In this document: positions 48,975 through 60,249 of the stretch, piece after piece
Position numbering within the stretch: position 1 is the stretch's first letter
Layout: every line of letters starts with the position of its first letter
Assembly: GCF_000276665.1 (NCBI RefSeq)
Contig: NW_004955402.1
Span: 4,260,003 to 4,324,002 of the forward strand
Source: Chinchilla lanigera
Lineage: Eukaryota > Chordata > Mammalia > Rodentia > Chinchillidae
DNA length: 64,000 nt
Reading direction: 5' to 3'
The notes under the pieces: model-generated
Databases searched by the model: none
The model's input: only the letters and a program-made list of their open reading frames with translations
What the model was told of the DNA's origin: nothing
Program-made: the position numbers and the translations under genes

Positions 48975-50689
48975 ACAGTTCAGGACTGGGTGCTGCTCAG
49001 AGGTAGAGTACTTGAGCTCTGGCAGACAGTGTATGTGGGGCAGATAACCCAAGGAAGGTCACCTGGTTTCTGATCGGACCTATAGCTCAGCAGGTTGTTC
49101 CCTGTACTCTGTTGTATCAGTTTTCAAATATGCAAAGGGGACACAGAAGCAATCATGGGTTTGCTTGGGATTACATGGGATGAATGAATGTGGTAGGTTA
49201 GTACTTCCCATTTACAAACAGAAAACTGGAGGGCAGAAGGCAAATAGGTCCCAGCTTAGAAGCCTTTGTAAACGGCCTCACCTCTGTCCCCTCCAGCTGG
49301 CTGTGGTTGCCCTGCTTGTAGGGTTCTGCTTTTATGAGGAAGATGTTTGCAAGACCGTTGGGCGGCAGTGCGTAAATAGGAGGGTGTTCTCTCTTGTCCT
49401 CATTCTCTAAAACCCTGAAGACATCATGTTGCTTCTGATGTGCTTAGAGACAGTGGTGGCCTTGCAGGGGACAACAGCACGGGGTGACCAGGGTCACTCC
49501 CACACGCAGCTCCACTGGGAACACCTTGTAGATGAGCAGAGCTTCGCAAGGAGATAGGGTTGCCCACGCCTAGAGTCAGGAGATGGGTGTAACATCACTC
49601 GGGCTGTGGCTGCTTGATTTTAAACAGCTCCTGTGTTCCTGGAATTGGTGAGTGCCAAAGTGGGGATAAGCTAAAACAGAAAAATGAAAATCAGAATAAC
49701 CCAGAAGCAGCAAGACTCTGGGTAAATAAAGAGCAGCTCCCTTCCCAGGGGGTTGGTGTATGTACACACACACGTGCATGTTTGGATACTTATTGGCACA
49801 TATATGTGTGTAACACACACATGTGCCATGGATTCAGCCACCCCTTGATAACAGTTGCTATACTGTAGTGTTTAGGGAGTAAGACGAGAAAAAACCTGCC
49901 TGTGTTCAATTCCGAAGCAATTTTTAAAAAAATATTTTCGAGCCGAGTTGCTTGAGTCCTTAGAGGCAGAACCCATAGAGTGGACTGGCTGTATGGTTTA
50001 AAAAATAGAACGTACTGGGCTTTGGTTTTAGAAAGAAATCCCTCCGAGTTAGAGGAAGCCCTGAGTGAGCAGTCCACATGGATGAGGGCATTTCGTTGTT
50101 GCTCGAGGCCCCAGCCTGAGTTAGAAAGCTCAGTTTGCTCAGAAAAGTGGATGCTTCTTTCTCAAAACTAAGTTAGCGAAACAAAGGGCATGACACTTTT
50201 ACTGTTTCCTTCCGGTGTGGAAAACACTTGGAGTTTTGCACCCGGTTCCTGGGAACTGCATTTTAACACATGGTTGTGTTTGAAACATCGTGACAAGGAG
50301 CTGACGTCATGTGAAATGATGAATGTCCCCAGGAAACCAGGATGTCAAAGCTAAAATGAAAAGACTTTGGGTTCTGGTGGTGATCTACCACAGATACGCT
50401 CCAGGGCTTGAAAGATAGCTCCATAAAAGTGGGAACAAACATGTTTTGTTTATAGAAACTTACGGAGGACCTTGAATCAACGCAAAAACAATGCTCTTGG
50501 GGAGTTGTCCTAAAACAGAAGGATTGTCTCTGGGCTGAATGCCTTTCCTGTCCCTGCTGTACAGGGCCGGAGAGACGAATCCATTTCAGTGCTGGACAGA
50601 GGCCTCTTCCAAATGCAGGGTTTGCCTGGCTGGTTTCCTGTTACTAGTCACGTCCATCCGTTTTCTCCATTCCCTTCCTCCCTACTCTG

Positions 50690-51485
50690 ACTTTCCCCCT
50701 TGTCTTTCACAGTTTTAGGTTTACAGCCGAAGGGGCGGCAAGTGTACAGCGTCCCCTCTTCTTCACTTTCTCCTGTCGGTCGGTGACATCTTGCTTTAGG
50801 GCTGAGCCCATGTTGCTACATCGTCGTCAGTATTATTAGGTCCCCAGTTTACATCAGGGCTTTGTGTTGTACATTCTGTGGGTTTTGAGAGGTGGGTGTC
50901 GTCTACCCACTGTTGTACAGCACTGCCTTCTCTCATCGCTTCACCCCCCAGAAGTGGCCTGCGCTGCCCCTGTTCATCCGTCCTTCTCCGTCCACGGACC
51001 TCATTGTATGCAAAGTTCTGCCTTTTCCGGAATGCGGTGCAGTTAGAATCGTGCAGTAGGTAGCTTCTTTCATGTAATGGTGAGCCTTGAGAATTCCGCC
51101 CCACCCTCTGGTGGCTTGGTGTAATTCCTTTGCTTTATCACCTCTATCTGGAGGCCCTGTGGTCTGCCACCTCCCCACCTGTTGAAGGGATTCTGAGTTG
51201 CTCCTCACTTGGGCATTTATGAATAAAGCTACTATAAATATCTTTGTGCAAGTGTTATGACGTTTCTATTCGTATGGGTAAATACAAAGAAGCACGGGCT
51301 CATGCGGTAGAGATGATTAGTTGTTTTAAGAAGCTGTCTGAAGGTGCCATCCGGCTCTCCCTCCAGCAGTGCGTGGGACCTCTTGTTCCTCATCCTCAGC
51401 AGCACTTGTTGTCGGTTTTGGACGTTCGTCATCATAATACACGTGTGGTTAACGGACTTTTCTTATATTCAGATGCTTTGACTCC
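50690..51485 (-). mobile_element. L1 3' end, antisense
   Basis: ttttaggtttacagccgaag, aatgcggtgcagttagaatc and atttatgaataaagctacta follow antisense L1M 3'-end order. Decayed. Confidence 0.7.
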
Positions 51486-51784
51486 TAAAGTCACTAGGAG
51501 AAAATACACTTAACAGTGTATTGCAATGTATCAGTCACAATCCAGACAGAGGAAGACGCTGGAAGCAGTACAGCCAGCTCCTATGTTCATAGTAATACTG
51601 TTAATAATGATGCAAGTTTATTTGTACTTTTCTGAGTTTAATTTGAAAACAGATGTCACCTGGAGCATATTCATAAGACATAGTCCTAATTAACATGTGT
51701 AATTAACTGATACATGCAAGTATAAAAGGACACTGGTGATCATTGCACAATATTTTTCTCAGTAAACACTTGGAGCAGTTGCTA

Positions 51785-51957
51785 CTGTTCTTTTTAATTT
51801 TTAAAAATTTTACATTTAAAGCACACAACTTGATGATTTGATATGAATGTGCACTGTAGAACAATCTACACTGTCAAGATAATGAACACTAACCTATCCA
51901 TCATTTCCCAGAGTTACCTTCTTTGTGTGTGTGGCAGGAACACTTGAGATCTACCCG
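51785..51957 (-). mobile_element. L1 3' UTR fragment, antisense
   Basis: cacaacttgatgatttgata, then gataatgaacactaaccta and ggaacacttgagatctaccc are antisense L1M 3'UTR phrases. A B1 is inserted at its end. Confidence 0.75.
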
Positions 51958-51971
51958 TGCAGGAAGTTTCC

Positions 51972-52145
51972 TGTTTGTTTGTTTATTTGTTTTTTCTGTC
52001 TTTTTGAGACAGGGTCTCGCTATGCAGTTCAGACTGGCCTTGAACTTACTTTGTAGCCCAAGCTGGTCTTGAACCTGCAACAATCTTCCTGCCTCAGCCT
52101 CCCAAGTGCTGGGATTACAGGTGTGCACCACCACACCTGGTTCCA
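51972..52145 (-). mobile_element. B1-type SINE with target-site duplication
   Basis: Minus-strand B1 ending gtgtgcaccaccacacctgg. The 14-base duplication tgcaggaagtttcc is at 51958-51971 and 52146-52159. It sits only about 330 bp upstream of exon 4. Confidence 0.95.
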
Positions 52146-52470
52146 TGCAGGAAGTTTCCAACATAACGCCTTTCTTTAGAAAATCTTCATTAGTATGTGT
52201 TGGGGTATGTAATGGTTATGCTCATCACAGGGGTTCTTTCTGTGTCCCCCCTCTTTCCCTGTGCTCCTCGCCCTCCCTCCCTCCTCCTGCAGCACTGTCA
52301 GTGTAACCCCATTGCTGTGCACAAGTACCCCGCAGGCGCATCTCACATAGCCGGGAACTGGCACCCCGCTCTCTGCTTCTCTGAGGCCGACCATTCGGAG
52401 CTCACACAGCGTTGCTCTGTCTGTGTCTGAGGTCCTGATTCTGGACAGATTTGCCCGTGCGTTCTTTCAG

Positions 52471-52713
52471 GTCTTCCAGGTGGCCTATGTCATCATCAAA
52501 GCAGCCAATGCCCCAAGACCTGGAAACTGGATCTTGGAGCGCTCTTTGGACGGTGTCACATTCAGCCCCTGGCAGTACTACGCCATCAGCGAATCCGAGT
52601 GCTTGACACGCTACAACATCACCCCAAGGCGAGGGCCGCCCACCTACCGAGCTGACGACGAAGTGATCTGCACCTCCTACTACTCCAGACTGGTGCCCCT
52701 GGAGCACGGAGAG
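52471..52713 (+). CDS. LAMA1: LAMA1 exon 4: LN domain, polymerisation-face segment
   Basis: The exon encodes residues 96-176 (81 codons, phase 0 at both ends) and starts VFQVAYVIIKAANAPRPGNW. It contains a sequon NIT at residue 144, the conserved RRGPPTY block, two Cys (139 and 162), and ends in PLEHGE. PLE(N/H)GE is a conserved surface patch of LN domains known to matter for laminin network assembly. The acceptor gttctttcag is good. The donor GAG|gtaatc lacks the usual G at +5 and is the weakest-looking site in the window. Because the exon is symmetric, skipping it would delete 81 residues of the LN domain without a frameshift. The open frame happens to continue upstream of the acceptor, but the homology begins exactly at the AG. 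Confidence 0.97.
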
Positions 52714-53607
52714 GTAATCCGAGAAGGCTGTCGCCCCAGATCCCCTGCCCCAGTGTTACGCAGCCGGCATGGGGGCCAGTGTCTCCGCCCAAAGCTGGTT
52801 GCTGTCAACACAGATCTTTGCTGTGGCGCCCAGCGCAGCCTGGCGTGGTGTCTGTGACGATCCGCGTCCTCGCGGGTTCATTTTCCCTTCCTGATTTCCC
52901 CGCTTCCTGGAGGTCCCCGAGTCTCTGCTGCTGTGACCCTCTGACCCCCGCAGTTTCTCCTGCAGAGTGTGTTTCCAGAACTTGAGGTCAAGGGCATTTG
53001 GGGAAATGTTAAAGAGAGCCAGGCTTTCCTCTAAGTGACACAGCTCCCCGTCTCCTCCGTGTCCTCCTTCTCTCTGGAGGGCACCGAGGACGACCTGCAA
53101 CCCAGCTCAGGGCCCAGCCCACCCCACTTGCTCACATTGCATGAAGTCGAGTGTGATGAAAACGGCCCTTGCTTCCGCACACCTGGCTCGATGAAGCAAC
53201 ACCCCAAAGTGCTCTTCACAACAGGAGTTCTGCAGAAAGCCTGCATTCGTTCAAGAGCAGACATTAGTTAAGAAAGCAGGTGTCTTTAAGGCAGGCGGCC
53301 CCCGTCTCCTGTCTTTGTGCAGCATGAGTGCGGCATGCGTGAGTCGCTTCTCCATAGCCTGATGATAGATGCTAAGATGCCCCCTCACTCTGGGAGGAGA
53401 CTCCAGCGAGCTCTGAGACCCTGCACGGAAAGCTTCCATCAGTTACAGGAGTGAGGACCTGGGGACTCCCGAGTGGTTGACTCACACGGACACATTCTGA
53501 AATGTAGACACTTTAGTATCTCTACAGCTTATGTCCTAAAGTTAAACAGCCAGGGCCGTATCCTCGCACACGTAAAGATGACGTTTCTGTTGCATCTTCA
53601 TGTTCAG
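52714..53607 (+). other. LAMA1: LAMA1 intron 4 (894 bp)
   Basis: Intron between exons 4 and 5 with a GT-AG border. I see no SINE or LTR in it. Confidence 0.95.
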
Positions 53608-53787
53608 ATTCACACGTCACTCATCAACGGCAGACCCAGCGCCGATGACCTGTCCCCCAAGTTGCTGGAATTCACCTCTGCGAGATATATCCGCCTCCGC
53701 CTGCAGCGCATCCGGACGCTCAATGCCGATCTCATGACCCTCAGCCACCTGGACCCCAGAGACATCGACCCTATTGTTACAAGACGG
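53608..53787 (+). CDS. LAMA1: LAMA1 exon 5: LN domain C-terminal half
   Basis: The exon encodes residues 177-236 (60 codons, phase 0 at both ends). It begins IHTSLINGRPSADDLSPKLL and runs through FTSARYIRLRLQRIRTLNAD, strongly conserved in laminin alpha-1 and alpha-2 chains, to DPIVTRR. The acceptor is catgttcag and the donor is the strong gtgagt. The stretch HLDPRDIDP differs from the human and mouse sequences as I remember them; this is a loop just before the LN-LE boundary that varies between species. It lies 894 bp after exon 4 with a largely repeat-free intron between them. Confidence 0.97.
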
Positions 53788-55439
53788 GTGAGTCTGGGGA
53801 TGCCCTGACCCTGGGAAGAGTTTAGTTTGTTTCAGGGAAATAGTCTTTTCTTTACCTTTCAGTTCTCCTCCTAAGTTGGCTTTTTTCTTCCAAGCTGTCA
53901 CATCCTGCCTTCATTGAAGAGCGTTTGTCACTCCCTACAGGTGCCACCTTTAGGTGATAGCACCAATGACGTTGCCTTCTCAGGTACCCTGGACCCATCC
54001 GGTCCCCACGGCGCCCTGGTGGGTGCGTGAAGCCGTCTGTTCTTCACACCCTACTCTGGTCACACATCTCACCTTACACAAGTCAGGCTACGTTTTATTT
54101 TAATCTCAAATTTTAAAACTTGAGAAACACTGAATAAAATGTCCAGGTTTTAACTGTGCCACTAGGTGTACCAGACTTGTGTGAGTAAATATTTCCATAG
54201 CCCTTCATAGGCCTGGGTGTGGAATAGCGTTTTAAGGAACGAGCAAACTTTTGCCAAAAGCAGTTGCACCATTTTCGAGTCCGACCAGCAGTGTGTGAGA
54301 GCTCTGGTTCCGTCAGGTGCTTCCAGATGCCCGGCACTCTCTATGCTTCTCATGTCAACAGCTGTGACCGCACATGGTGGCCGGTCCCGGTGATGTCCCT
54401 CTGCATCTCTCTCATGGCTAACTTTGAATATTTGATTATTAGTACTTGATCACATTTTGTGTTCATTTTCAAGTTGGCCTACCAGTCTTCCTACTCCTGA
54501 GTTATGAAAGATCTTCATCCCTTTAAGCACAAATCCTTTCCCGGATGTGTATATATCATGAATATCTTCCATCTGTCTGGAATTTGCTTATTCACTTCAT
54601 AACTTGGACTGTTAATGAGCAGAGATTTCAGTTCTGATGAAATCCAACAAGATGACATGGTTGTGTATATAGAAAATCTATAAAATAATACTAGAAAGAA
54701 GTGAATTTTGCGATATTGCAGTAGACAAAGTCGAATGAATATAAGTAAAATATTATTTATATTTAGCTTATATTTAGCGCTTATATTTAGCACTTAGGCA
54801 AAAATTAAAGAAGTGGTGATAGCAGATCTTAAGAGGAAATCACTTTACCCTGTTACTGTGGTAGTTTACATAGACTGATTTTTATGTTAGACCAGATAGA
54901 ACCCTTTAGAGACCGAGTGTCAAACTGCAACCCAAAACCCACTTATTTATCATAAAATGCCAAAATGCAATTAAACCTGAATATTGAGAGCTTAGTTTAC
55001 ATAAAAGCACACCAACATCTTTTGCCTTAAAAGAAAAACAATAACATGTGTATTATAGGTTTGCCACCACTGTGTTAGACTGTGTCCTGAAATAAACCTT
55101 ACTCATCCGTGATGTATTATACTTTATAGATGCTGCTGCATTCAACTTAAAGTATTTTTAGGGCTTTCAACAACATGGATTTTGGAGACAACTACTTCGC
55201 TTTATAGCCAAGTTGGAATATTGTTTTAGATTCTTTTGGGTTCTGTTGATGGACTAATTTGAGCATTATTGGTTTTAATTGAGCACTAAGATGCTTTGCA
55301 CATGAAATACACGTTGAGAATGTACATATAATTTTAGATTACTCCTGACTTACACACGACCCCAGATATTTGTGCAGTACCAAAATGTTCTATTCCCTGA
55401 AATAAAGATGTCTGACTCTCGCTGTGACCTTTCCCACAG
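53788..55439 (+). other. LAMA1: LAMA1 intron 5 (1652 bp)
   Basis: Contains an old L1 3'-end fragment (about 54100-54480). The rest is AT-rich DNA without recognisable features. Confidence 0.93.
54100..54490 (-). mobile_element. L1 3' end, antisense, decayed
   Basis: agttgcaccattttcgagtc, then cagcagtgtgtgagagctct matches the antisense L1M phrase around the conserved accattttacattcc block. Confidence 0.65.
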
Positions 55440-55529
55440 TACTACTACTCCATCAAAGACATTTCTGTCGGAGGGATGTGTATTTGCTACGGCCACGCGC
55501 GCAGCTGTCCGTGGGATGACACCACGAAG
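55440..55529 (+). CDS. LAMA1: LAMA1 exon 6: end of LN domain and start of LE1
   Basis: The exon encodes residues 237-266 (30 codons, phase 0 at both ends). It begins [20 protein letters not shown], the junction sequence found where the LN domain passes into the first laminin-type EGF repeat in alpha chains. The first LE cysteines are at residues 250, 252 and 258. The acceptor is ctttcccacag and the donor gtgagt. The intron before it (1652 bp) carries old L1 sequence and AT-rich DNA. Skipping this exon would remain in frame but would remove the first LE1 cysteines and leave unpaired partners in exon 7. Confidence 0.97.
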
Positions 55530-56514
55530 GTGAGTGCATGACCGGTGACTCAGGGAAACTCCATCTGGAAGCTTTAGCTGTAGAACCCTCATTTCTCTTT
55601 TCCTTCAAGGCAAATGTTGTAGGTGGGAAGCCTTGCCACAGGAAAGAGAAACATTTGCAGACGATTTAACCCCCTCTTATTTTTTTAAATAGTTTCATTT
55701 TGCTTTGTTTGGAGGAGGTATTTGTAGTTAAGTCCTTACCATGATTTTTTGTGGTCAGACATCCATCATGTACCGTTTATCATAATTCAGTGCTCTTCTC
55801 AGTTTTGAAGATCGTCTCTCTATAGAAGAGTCAAGCAGAAGCCATGTACAATTATCCATTATGTTTACTTATTTTTCAAAGAAGAGTTCCTCTCTTCCCT
55901 TTTTCTCCCTTTCCATTTTTGTGATACTAAACCAAGGTAAAGTTCATGTATTTTAGCACAATAGTAAGTAAATAATAGGTCTTCCCTTTTCATAACACAT
56001 GAGGATACTTTTTCTCCTCTAACCTTAGTAGTTTTGTATTCTAGAATAGGATTATCTTCTTTTTCCCCTTTTTCGGAGGCTGAACCCAGGGCCTTGTGCA
56101 TGCTGGGAAAATGCTCCACCACTGAGCTACAGTGCCACATTGTTCTATTTTTTTTAATAGAAAAGCCTATAAGTACACATCTGAAAACTATCCATGAGAA
56201 AAAGATGGGAAAAATCTCCTAATAGTTAAAAGAATTATTAAGAGCTTCCAACCCATTAAAGTCAATGCATCTTTTTATAAACTTCTTGTTAGTTAGCCCA
56301 TGTTTACCTTTGCCGGGTTCCTCATAACTTCCGTTTGTAACCAGGTTTGCATATATTCCTCTCGAAAGCTGAAATGCCGGTCTGCTGCAGCCACCCAGCC
56401 TCTCCTGTGAGGCCTTGCTGTCTGTCTGATGTGATAGGCTCTGTTCTTAAGTACAACGAAGGAAACTCTGCAGGCACAGTTTTCTGACAGCATTTTACTC
56501 CCCTTCTCGCTCAG
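55530..56514 (+). other. LAMA1: LAMA1 intron 6 (985 bp)
   Basis: Contains a diverged ID-type SINE at about 56072-56142. Nothing else is recognised. Confidence 0.93.
56072..56142 (-). mobile_element. ID-like SINE, diverged
   Basis: ctgaacccagggccttgtgc, then accactgagctacagtgcc. Confidence 0.7.
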
Positions 56515-56632
56515 CAACTGCAGTGCCAGTGTGAGCACAACACCTGCGGGGACAGCTGCGACAGGTGCTGCCCCGGCTACCACCAGCAGCCCTGGAGGCC
56601 GGGCACCGTCTCCTCCGGCAACACCTGTGAAG
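56515..56632 (+). CDS. LAMA1: LAMA1 exon 7: rest of LE1
   Basis: The exon encodes residues 267-305 and the first base of the next codon (phase 0 to phase 1, 118 bp). It holds the remaining LE1 cysteines in [20 protein letters not shown], then [17 protein letters not shown]. The unusual CC pair and the HQQPWRPG block are typical of the first LE repeat of laminin alpha chains. The acceptor is cttctcgctcag and the donor gtcggt, which is below average in strength. The coding bases are noticeably GC-rich against the AT-rich introns on both sides. Confidence 0.97.
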
Positions 56633-57065
56633 GTCGGTGCCCTTACACCTGGGGAGATATGGTTTCTTCTTGTCCATGTGTTGAGGGCTCTGGGGTCCTA
56701 AGGGCATTTGTAATAGTAGGTAACTCGTTTTCTCACAACTTTGAAGGGTTCCCAGAGCTGCAGGTGACTTCAGTAAACTCTAAAGCACTGAGGGCTGAGT
56801 GGTCTTCATCGATTTGCCTTTCGTCTAAGATCCCTTTCCCATTTGTTCATGTATTCTTTATTCCTTTGTATTTAATTTTTAGATATGCAACGTAGTGGCA
56901 GCATTCCAACATCTGATAACACATAGAAGTATAGGACAGAAAGTGTCACTCACCTCCACCCTTCCTACCTTTATGATCTTCTAGTGTGTTCTTCCTAAAA
57001 TGGCATGCAGATGAGGCTCATTAGCATAGTGCTACTTCCTGGGTAGTTCTGCCAGTTACCGCTTT

Positions 57066-57162
57066 TTAGACTTTTTCCTTGCTGATGGGAATTAGACCCC
57101 AGGTCTCGTCTAGGATAAGTGTGCTCTCTGCCACTGAGCTAACTCCCGAGCCCCACACAGTG
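57066..57162 (-). mobile_element. ID-like SINE, diverged
   Basis: gggaattagaccccaggtct, then gccactgagctaactcccga and gcccc. Confidence 0.7.
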
Positions 57163-57253
57163 CTATTTATTTTATTTTTATTAGTACGTGTTTGATAATG
57201 ATTGTATGCATGGCACAGGGCTGGTACACGTGCGTAACACATTCTAGTTCCTT

Positions 57254-57340
57254 TGGTTTTTCTCCGGTACCGGGAACCGAACTCACGACCTTGCGCTTGC
57301 CAGGCAGGCGCTTTTGCCGCTGAGCTAAATCCCCAGCCCC
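57254..57340 (-). mobile_element. ID-type SINE with target-site duplication (young copy)
   Basis: Near-consensus minus-strand ID (tttctccggtaccgggaacc to gctaaatccccagcccc). The 15-base duplication acattctagttcctt is at 57239-57253 and 57341-57355. Nearly identical to the copy at 17080. Confidence 0.96.
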
Positions 57341-57706
57341 ACATTCTAGTTCCTTGTAAACTGCCCCCATCTCTTGGTCACCTTCTATCTCCACGTTCTC
57401 TATTATCTTTTATTTTGCTCTTAATTTGATATGTTGAATTTTTCATAGAAGAGAAGCCATGTAGTTTTTAAGCCTGTGTGTCTGACCTCACTTTATTGTC
57501 TCATTTTCCTATGAATGACTCAAGTGCATCCTTCTTTATGGCAGAAGAGTACTCCCTTATGTATGAATACTACATTTTCTCTATCTCTTCATCGGTTGTG
57601 GACATGTAGACCACTTCCAAGATTTAGCTATTGTGAATTGTGCTGCTCCAGTATAAACATGGGTATGCATGTATCACTGTAATATGAGCACACATTGCTT
57701 TTTATT

Positions 57707-57805
57707 TATTTACTTTTTTGTGTTGTTTTTGTTCTGGGAATCAAACTCAGGACCTTGCACTTGTGAAGCAGGCACTTGTGCTGCTGAACTATGTTGCCTG
57801 TGCAC
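57707..57805 (-). mobile_element. ID-type SINE
   Basis: ctgggaatcaaactcaggac, then cttgcacttgtgaagcaggc and gctgaactatgttgcc. An imperfect duplication beginning cacattg flanks it. Confidence 0.8.
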
Positions 57806-57839
57806 ATTGTTTTTTAATACTTAACAGCACATCTTTTTG

Positions 57840-57962
57840 TTGTTGTTGTTTTTGAGACAGAGCTTGACTATGCAATTCATGCTGGCCTTGAACTCTGGGT
57901 GATTCTCCTGCCTCAGCCTCCTGAGTGCTGGGATTACAGGCATGTGCCACCATGCCTGTCTT
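57840..57962 (-). mobile_element. B1-type SINE, internally shortened
   Basis: gagacagagcttgactatgc, then cctcctgagtgctgggatta. It lacks one of the two duplicated ggctggcctt modules. Confidence 0.88.
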
Positions 57963-58388
57963 AACAATATATCTTTAAATTCTTTCCGTGCTGGCAATTT
58001 GAAATGCTGTTTGTAGAAGCAGTTACACAGAATTCCATTACGTGGATGTAATGCAATTATTTAAACAGCTGCCTGGGTGGATGTTTTGGTGGTCGCCAGT
58101 CTGTTGCTGACCCGGTCCATGGTGCTGTTAGCCCGGTATGGTCATTGCTAACTGCCAGGTATTTTCAAAGTATAAGCCCAGAAGATGGATTGCTGGGTCA
58201 GGTGGACATGCAGACGTATTTTTTGACAGCCTTTCCTTTTGTCCTTCAGGTCATTGCCTCTATCTTAAGACAATTTTTAATTCTGGAGTTTCAGTTTAAT
58301 TCATAGTCACAGGAGCTTAGGGAGATGAGGGTCGCTTTGCACAGGACACACTGTGAGTGCTAATTGAGATGCCGAAATGCTCTTCCAG

Positions 58389-58567
58389 AGTGTAACTGTC
58401 ACAATAAAGCCAAAGACTGCTACTACGATGAAAATGTTGCGAATCAGAAGAAGAGTCTGAATGCTGCGGGGCAGTTCCAGGGAGGCGGGGTGTGCATCGA
58501 CTGCCAGCAGAACACCATGGGGATCAACTGCGAAACCTGCATCAGCGGCTACTACCGGCCACACAAA
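58389..58567 (+). CDS. LAMA1: LAMA1 exon 8: LE2 repeat
   Basis: The exon completes the split Glu and encodes residues 306-365 (phase 1 to phase 0, 179 bp). This is most of the second laminin-type EGF repeat, starting CNCHNKAKDCYYDENVA and running through GGGVCIDC and NTMGINCETC to YYRPHK. The spacing of cysteines fits an LE module (two disulfide loops before the GxxC loop). The acceptor is gctcttccag and the donor the strong gtaagt. The upstream intron (1756 bp) is packed with ID and B1 SINEs inserted in an old L1. Confidence 0.97.
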
Positions 58568-59179
58568 GTAAGTAGGCCCTCCCCGAACTGGGCGTCCTCG
58601 ACTCCCACGGAGGGAAAGGGACTTTGCCGAGTCCCAGCCCCTTGCTTAGAGACTGACTTCCCTTTGTGGAACTCCATGTGGGCTCTTGATGTGCTGGTGG
58701 TGTCCTTCCGATTTCTGTCTTTCCTCGTCCTATTTTCTGCTCCAAGTGGGGTGTTCATGCAGTGTCCGACCTGGACTCATGAGCCCACGAGCCACCATGT
58801 AGTCATGGCTGATACTCACTATAAACGTGGAGAATGAGCCAACGACCAAAGCAGCTGTACCTTCCCCTTGGGATCCCTTCAGTGAGCCCTCAGCTGACTT
58901 CATTTGTAGCTGCTCCATGAGTCCTTGGGGTGGCCTCAAGGAAAATGGCTCTGAGAGATAGCAGGGCCAGGGGGCCGTAAGGAAGGGCAGCACCGTGCTC
59001 ATGATACAGACTGCTGTCACCATCAAAATATGTTGGGGACTTTCACCTCCCGAGACCCGTCCTGCTCACTACGCAAAGTCACTGTGATGATGTCCTAGGT
59101 AAATCCTAATACCATCAACATTGTTGTTGCTAGAATCACTGTTATGCTCATAAGCTAACCAGGACAACATCTGCCTCAG
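58568..59179 (+). other. LAMA1: LAMA1 intron 8 (612 bp)
   Basis: Intron between exons 8 and 9. No repeat or other feature is recognised. Confidence 0.93.
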
Positions 59180-59285
59180 GTTTCTCCTTACGAGGATGAG
59201 CCTTGCCGTCCCTGCGACTGTGACCCCGTGGGGTCGCTCAGCTCCGTCTGCGTTAAGGATGACCTCCAGTCAAACTTGCACAACG
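59180..59285 (+). CDS. LAMA1: LAMA1 exon 9: end of LE2 and start of LE3
   Basis: The exon encodes residues 366-400 plus one base (phase 0 to phase 1, 106 bp). It begins VSPYEDEPCRPCDCDPVGSL, which closes LE2 and opens LE3 at Cys 377, and ends in DLQSNLHN with the next Gly split across the intron. The acceptor is ctgcctcag and the donor gtacgc, which is moderate. The alpha-1 chains I know share the same frame phase and exon boundary here. Confidence 0.96.
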
Positions 59286-59972
59286 GTACGCACCTGATTC
59301 AGTTTAGTACTTCTGATTTCCCTCTTTCACCGGAAGATTTGTGCCTGCTGGAATTATTACCATTGTATGGCAATTGGGTGGTCTGACTCTTTTGCTCGGC
59401 AAAACTTTGGCAGGCACCTTGCACTGTGTCGGGGTGTTTTCTGGAACCCAGGAGGTATATGTGAGTGGCGTGGTCAGATCTTGCCCACTGGAAATGTGAA
59501 GGAACAGGTGCACGAGTAGAATTCTGGGAAGCATAATGCTGCAGGCATGGAGGAAGATTAGCAATCATGGTGGAAGGGAGGTGGGTGTGAAGGTGACAGT
59601 GTTGGGTGATGAGATGACGTGTGGGGAGGTCATCACTGCACATCTGAGGGCATAGGAAACGGGGTTCAGTGTAAGCCGTGTGTGGAACACAGTAAACAGC
59701 AGTTGCTCCGTGTCGCTCTTCTGAGGTGAGGGCTTTTGCGTCTGCCGCCCCACCAAGCAAGCGGATCTTCCACGTAACTCTGGAAATGCCAGCGTCCTTT
59801 CTATTTGTTTCCTGAATAAATCACATCTGTTAAAACACTTCTGTGAGCCCAGCCAGTGTCAGTGAAGCGGCTGTGGGCCAGCAGGGGCGGGTGTGCGACT
59901 GGGCGCCAGGCAGGGAGGGAGAAGGACCCTCGGCTCTGAGCCTCCCACCTGTGCACTGACACAGGACGAGGT

Positions 59973-59995
59973 TGCTGCTGCTGCTGCTGCTGCTG
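59973..59995 (+). repeat. Short CTG tract (about 7.5 units)
   Basis: Uninterrupted TGC/CTG tract in intron 9. Confidence 0.97.
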
Positions 59996-60069
59996 ACAGT
60001 GATCCTGAACTGCGTTCACTTAAAAAACACCACCCAAGCTTTTCAGCCATAGCAGATAGGAGTTTTTAA

Positions 60070-60172
60070 CCCATCTTGTAGGCAAGCGAGGTGTAGCTCA
60101 GAGCAGCGAAGAAAGTGCACGGGGATCACACAGCTGGTAAGATTCCGAGTTGATTTTCCAAGCAAAAGTGGT
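60070..60172 (-). repeat. MIR fragment (minus strand)
   Basis: acccatcttgtaggcaagcg, then gatcacacagctggtaagat matches antisense MIR. Confidence 0.7.
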
Positions 60173-60249
60173 GCTGTGGCTCTGCACAGTTTATTTGCCT
60201 CTGTGCTTTATTTGAAAACTGTTTTACAACTTATACAATACTCCCAGTT

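Larger units (their letters stand above)
26149..52470 (+). other. LAMA1: LAMA1 intron 3 (26.3 kb, two assembly gaps)
   Basis: Longest intron in the window. Its true size is uncertain because of gaps at 28022-28996 and 41590-41689. It holds three of the four fold-back mariner copies, four MaLR-type LTR fragments, several L1 3' ends, MIRs, SINEs, a (GT)n tract, a (CTG)10 tract and a three-copy tandem repeat, all listed separately. Stretches such as 29500-30650, 32300-33000, 33300-37000, 42200-43450, 45000-45480, 46600-47380 and 49100-50680 show no exon, RNA gene or repeat that I can name. Confidence 0.85.
57356..58210 (-). mobile_element. L1 3' end, antisense, interrupted by ID and B1
   Basis: ctatctcttcatcggttgtg, then agctattgtgaattgtgctg before the inserts, and agatggattgctgggtcagg after, follow antisense L1M order. 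An ID (57707-57805) and a B1 (57840-57962) are inserted in it. Confidence 0.75.
56633..58388 (+). other. LAMA1: LAMA1 intron 7 (1756 bp)
   Basis: Mostly repeats: three ID-type SINEs and one B1 inserted in or beside an antisense L1 3' end, listed separately. Confidence 0.93.

Noticed and set aside
48852..49052. Poly-Ser open frame over the CTG tract
   Set aside because: It is the minus-strand translation of a trinucleotide repeat with no flanking coding signal.
52423..52470. Upstream extension of exon 4 to the Met codon at 52423
   Set aside because: The laminin homology starts exactly at the acceptor AG. The extension is intron sequence that happens to lack a stop.
58364..58837. 157-residue open frame reading from before exon 8 into intron 8
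   Set aside because: Only 58389-58567 matches laminin. The flanks are intronic and the donor is a strong gtaagt.
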